From the NCBI GenBank assembly GCA_029253325.1, contig JAQWZS010000075.1, positions 1-35,867 on the forward strand: DNA of 35,867 nt, read 5' to 3'. Below the pieces are notes generated by a model. It was given only the letters and a program-made list of their open reading frames with translations, made no database searches and had not been told where the DNA came from. Made by a program: the position numbers and the translations under genes. Position 1 is the stretch's first letter, and every line of letters begins with the position of its first letter. Of the stretch, positions 34,974 to 35,867 are shown piece by piece. This DNA comes from Bacteroidia bacterium. GTDB taxonomy: Bacteria > Bacteroidota > Bacteroidia > NS11-12g > UBA9320.

Positions 34974-35271
34974 GATCTGCTTTAATTAAAGTAACTGCCC
35001 TATTTGGCTCTTTCACGTCTTTATCTTTTAGTCTTACTTCAAGATTTTCTCGAAGTCTATTCTTCATGATATCTGATTTCAACGTAATATTCTCCGCTCT
35101 CAACTCAATGAGATTTCTCTTCGTTGATTCAATGTCCCTGACAATGTTATCTGTACGGTGAGATAGATAGATGTAGGTTAGTGCTAGTGTAAATAAAAAA
35201 AAGAGATAGTAAATCCACTCCGGCGAAAGCCTAAACTCTTGGGGCGTGGCAGTTCTTTTCTCCTTAATCAT
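34963..35271 (-). CDS. ftsL: FtsL-like divisome membrane protein
   Basis: A 102-aa bitopic protein: short cytoplasmic segment, one membrane helix (about residues 19-38, WIYYLFFLFTLALTYIYLS), then a charged coiled-coil with heptad-like spacing (IVRDIESTKRNLIELRAENITLKSDIMK) and a VKEPNRAVTLIKAD end. Size, topology and position between rsmH and ftsI are those of FtsL; primary sequence is too diverged for more. It overlaps rsmH by one base and ftsI by 11 bp. Confidence 0.85.
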   Translation of the reverse strand: MIKEKRTATPQEFRLSPEWIYYLFFLFTLALTYIYLSHRTDNIVRDIESTKRNLIELRAENITLKSDIMKNRLRENLEVRLKDKDVKEPNRAVTLIKADHVE

Positions 35272-35867
35272 TAAATTTTTTCTGCTATTCTTAATTTGGC
35301 ACTTCGAGCTCTTGAATTTTGCTCAACTTCTTCTATGGTCGCTTCTATTGGCTTTTTATTTATTGCCTTGTATAGTCGAGTCACTCTCCCAAATGGATCA
35401 CTTTGTCGATCACCTTCTACATTTCCAGTATGGATTAAGTTTTTTACAATTCTGTCCTCCAAAGAATGATATGACATCACAACTAGTCTCCCTTGAGGCT
35501 TAAGCAATTCTGTGGCCTGATTAAGAAGAGATTTCAATGTACTGATCTCACGATTGACTTCTATTCGTAATGCTTGATAAATTTTAGCCAGCATCTTATT
35601 CTTTGATCGTTCATTAGTGAATTTTGATACCGCTGCAATCAAATCTGCATTTGTTGTAATTGGTTGAATATCTCTATATGAAATAATTGCATTCGCTAGT
35701 GGCGAAGCCTTATCTAACTCACCATAAGACCTAAAAACTTTTGCCAAACTTGGCTGATCATAAGTGTTTAATATATCTACAGCAGATATCTCTGAGGAAG
35801 AATTCATCCGCATATCCAAATCAGATTCCTCAAATCGAAAAGAGAAGCCACGATCTTTTTCATTAAG
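35271..35867 (-). CDS. rsmH: 16S rRNA (cytosine-1402-N4)-methyltransferase RsmH (C-terminal ~198 codons; start beyond right edge)
   Basis: Also called MraW; methylates C1402 in the ribosomal P site. The frame is open to the last base of the window: codons LNEKDRGFSFRFEESD precede LDMRMN, matching the conserved RGFSFR…LDMRM block, so the gene is cut at its 5' side and the SAM-binding N-terminus is not visible. Further family blocks present are ADVLN-like AVDILNTY, RSYGELDKASPLANAI, FQALRI-like YQALRIEVNREISTL, LLKPQGRLVVMSYHSLEDRIVKN and the ending NSRARSAKLRIAEK. It is the first visible gene of the dcw cluster. Confidence 0.96.
   Translation of the reverse strand, partial: LNEKDRGFSFRFEESDLDMRMNSSSEISAVDILNTYDQPSLAKVFRSYGELDKASPLANAIISYRDIQPITTNADLIAAVSKFTNERSKNKMLAKIYQALRIEVNREISTLKSLLNQATELLKPQGRLVVMSYHSLEDRIVKNLIHTGNVEGDRQSDPFGRVTRLYKAINKKPIEATIEEVEQNSRARSAKLRIAEKI

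Overview
The window comes from the chromosome of an AT-rich member of the Bacteroidota, most likely the Flavobacteriales or a close relative. The evidence is a type IX secretion gene (porT), two secreted proteins with type IX sorting tails, Bacteroidota-type promoter boxes (TAnnTTTG) placed almost on the start codons, an FtsZ tail ending in SFLHDNVD, an MraY with the enlarged periplasmic loop, and no visible Shine-Dalgarno sequences. MurE carries DNPR, which points to meso-diaminopimelate peptidoglycan.

Layout. Positions 1-4687 (minus strand) form a compact housekeeping operon read leftwards: menaquinone methyltransferase (ubiE/menG), porT, tgt, a small four-helix-bundle protein, an LptF/LptG permease, truB, and the first codons of ribF at the window edge. 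engB (plus) starts divergently from ubiE. Positions 5687-10108 hold two divergent type IX cargo genes, an M1 metallopeptidase and a gingipain-fold-like protein. Positions 10105-12878 (minus) hold an FAD oxidoreductase followed by an alkaline-phosphatase-superfamily (LtaS-like) membrane protein. Positions 12927-15211 (plus) encode a lipoprotein and a putative porin. Positions 15256-16638 (minus) encode two exported proteins of unknown role, then ilvE (minus). Positions 17964-21933 (plus) hold two unrecognised proteins (172 and about 802 aa) and an MscS-type channel. From 21930 to the right edge is the division and cell wall (dcw) cluster on the minus strand, read rsmH-ftsL-ftsI-murE-mraY-murD-ftsW-murG-murC-ftsQ-ftsA-ftsZ, with nearly all genes overlapping or abutting.

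How the genes work together. The dcw cluster supplies the Mur ligases, lipid I/II synthesis, the septal transpeptidase and the Z-ring. LptF/G serves lipopolysaccharide export. PorT belongs to the secretion machine that would export the two cargo proteins. No RNA genes, insertion sequences, CRISPR arrays or phage genes were seen, and no gap between genes exceeds 300 bases.

The most interesting non-coding signal is a family of four related intergenic elements (near 5636, 16134, 16676 and 21030). Each has two ATGAT half-sites exactly 22 bp apart, and the first half-site usually forms an ATGAT-N4-ATCAT-like palindrome. Three sit 41-53 bp upstream of genes for envelope proteins (two exported proteins and MscS), in the same orientation relative to the gene. 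The fourth is an orphan in a convergent gap. They look like operators for one regulator, possibly of the Crp/Fnr type. The least explained proteins are the ~802-aa Rossmann-motif protein and the 172-aa protein upstream of it.
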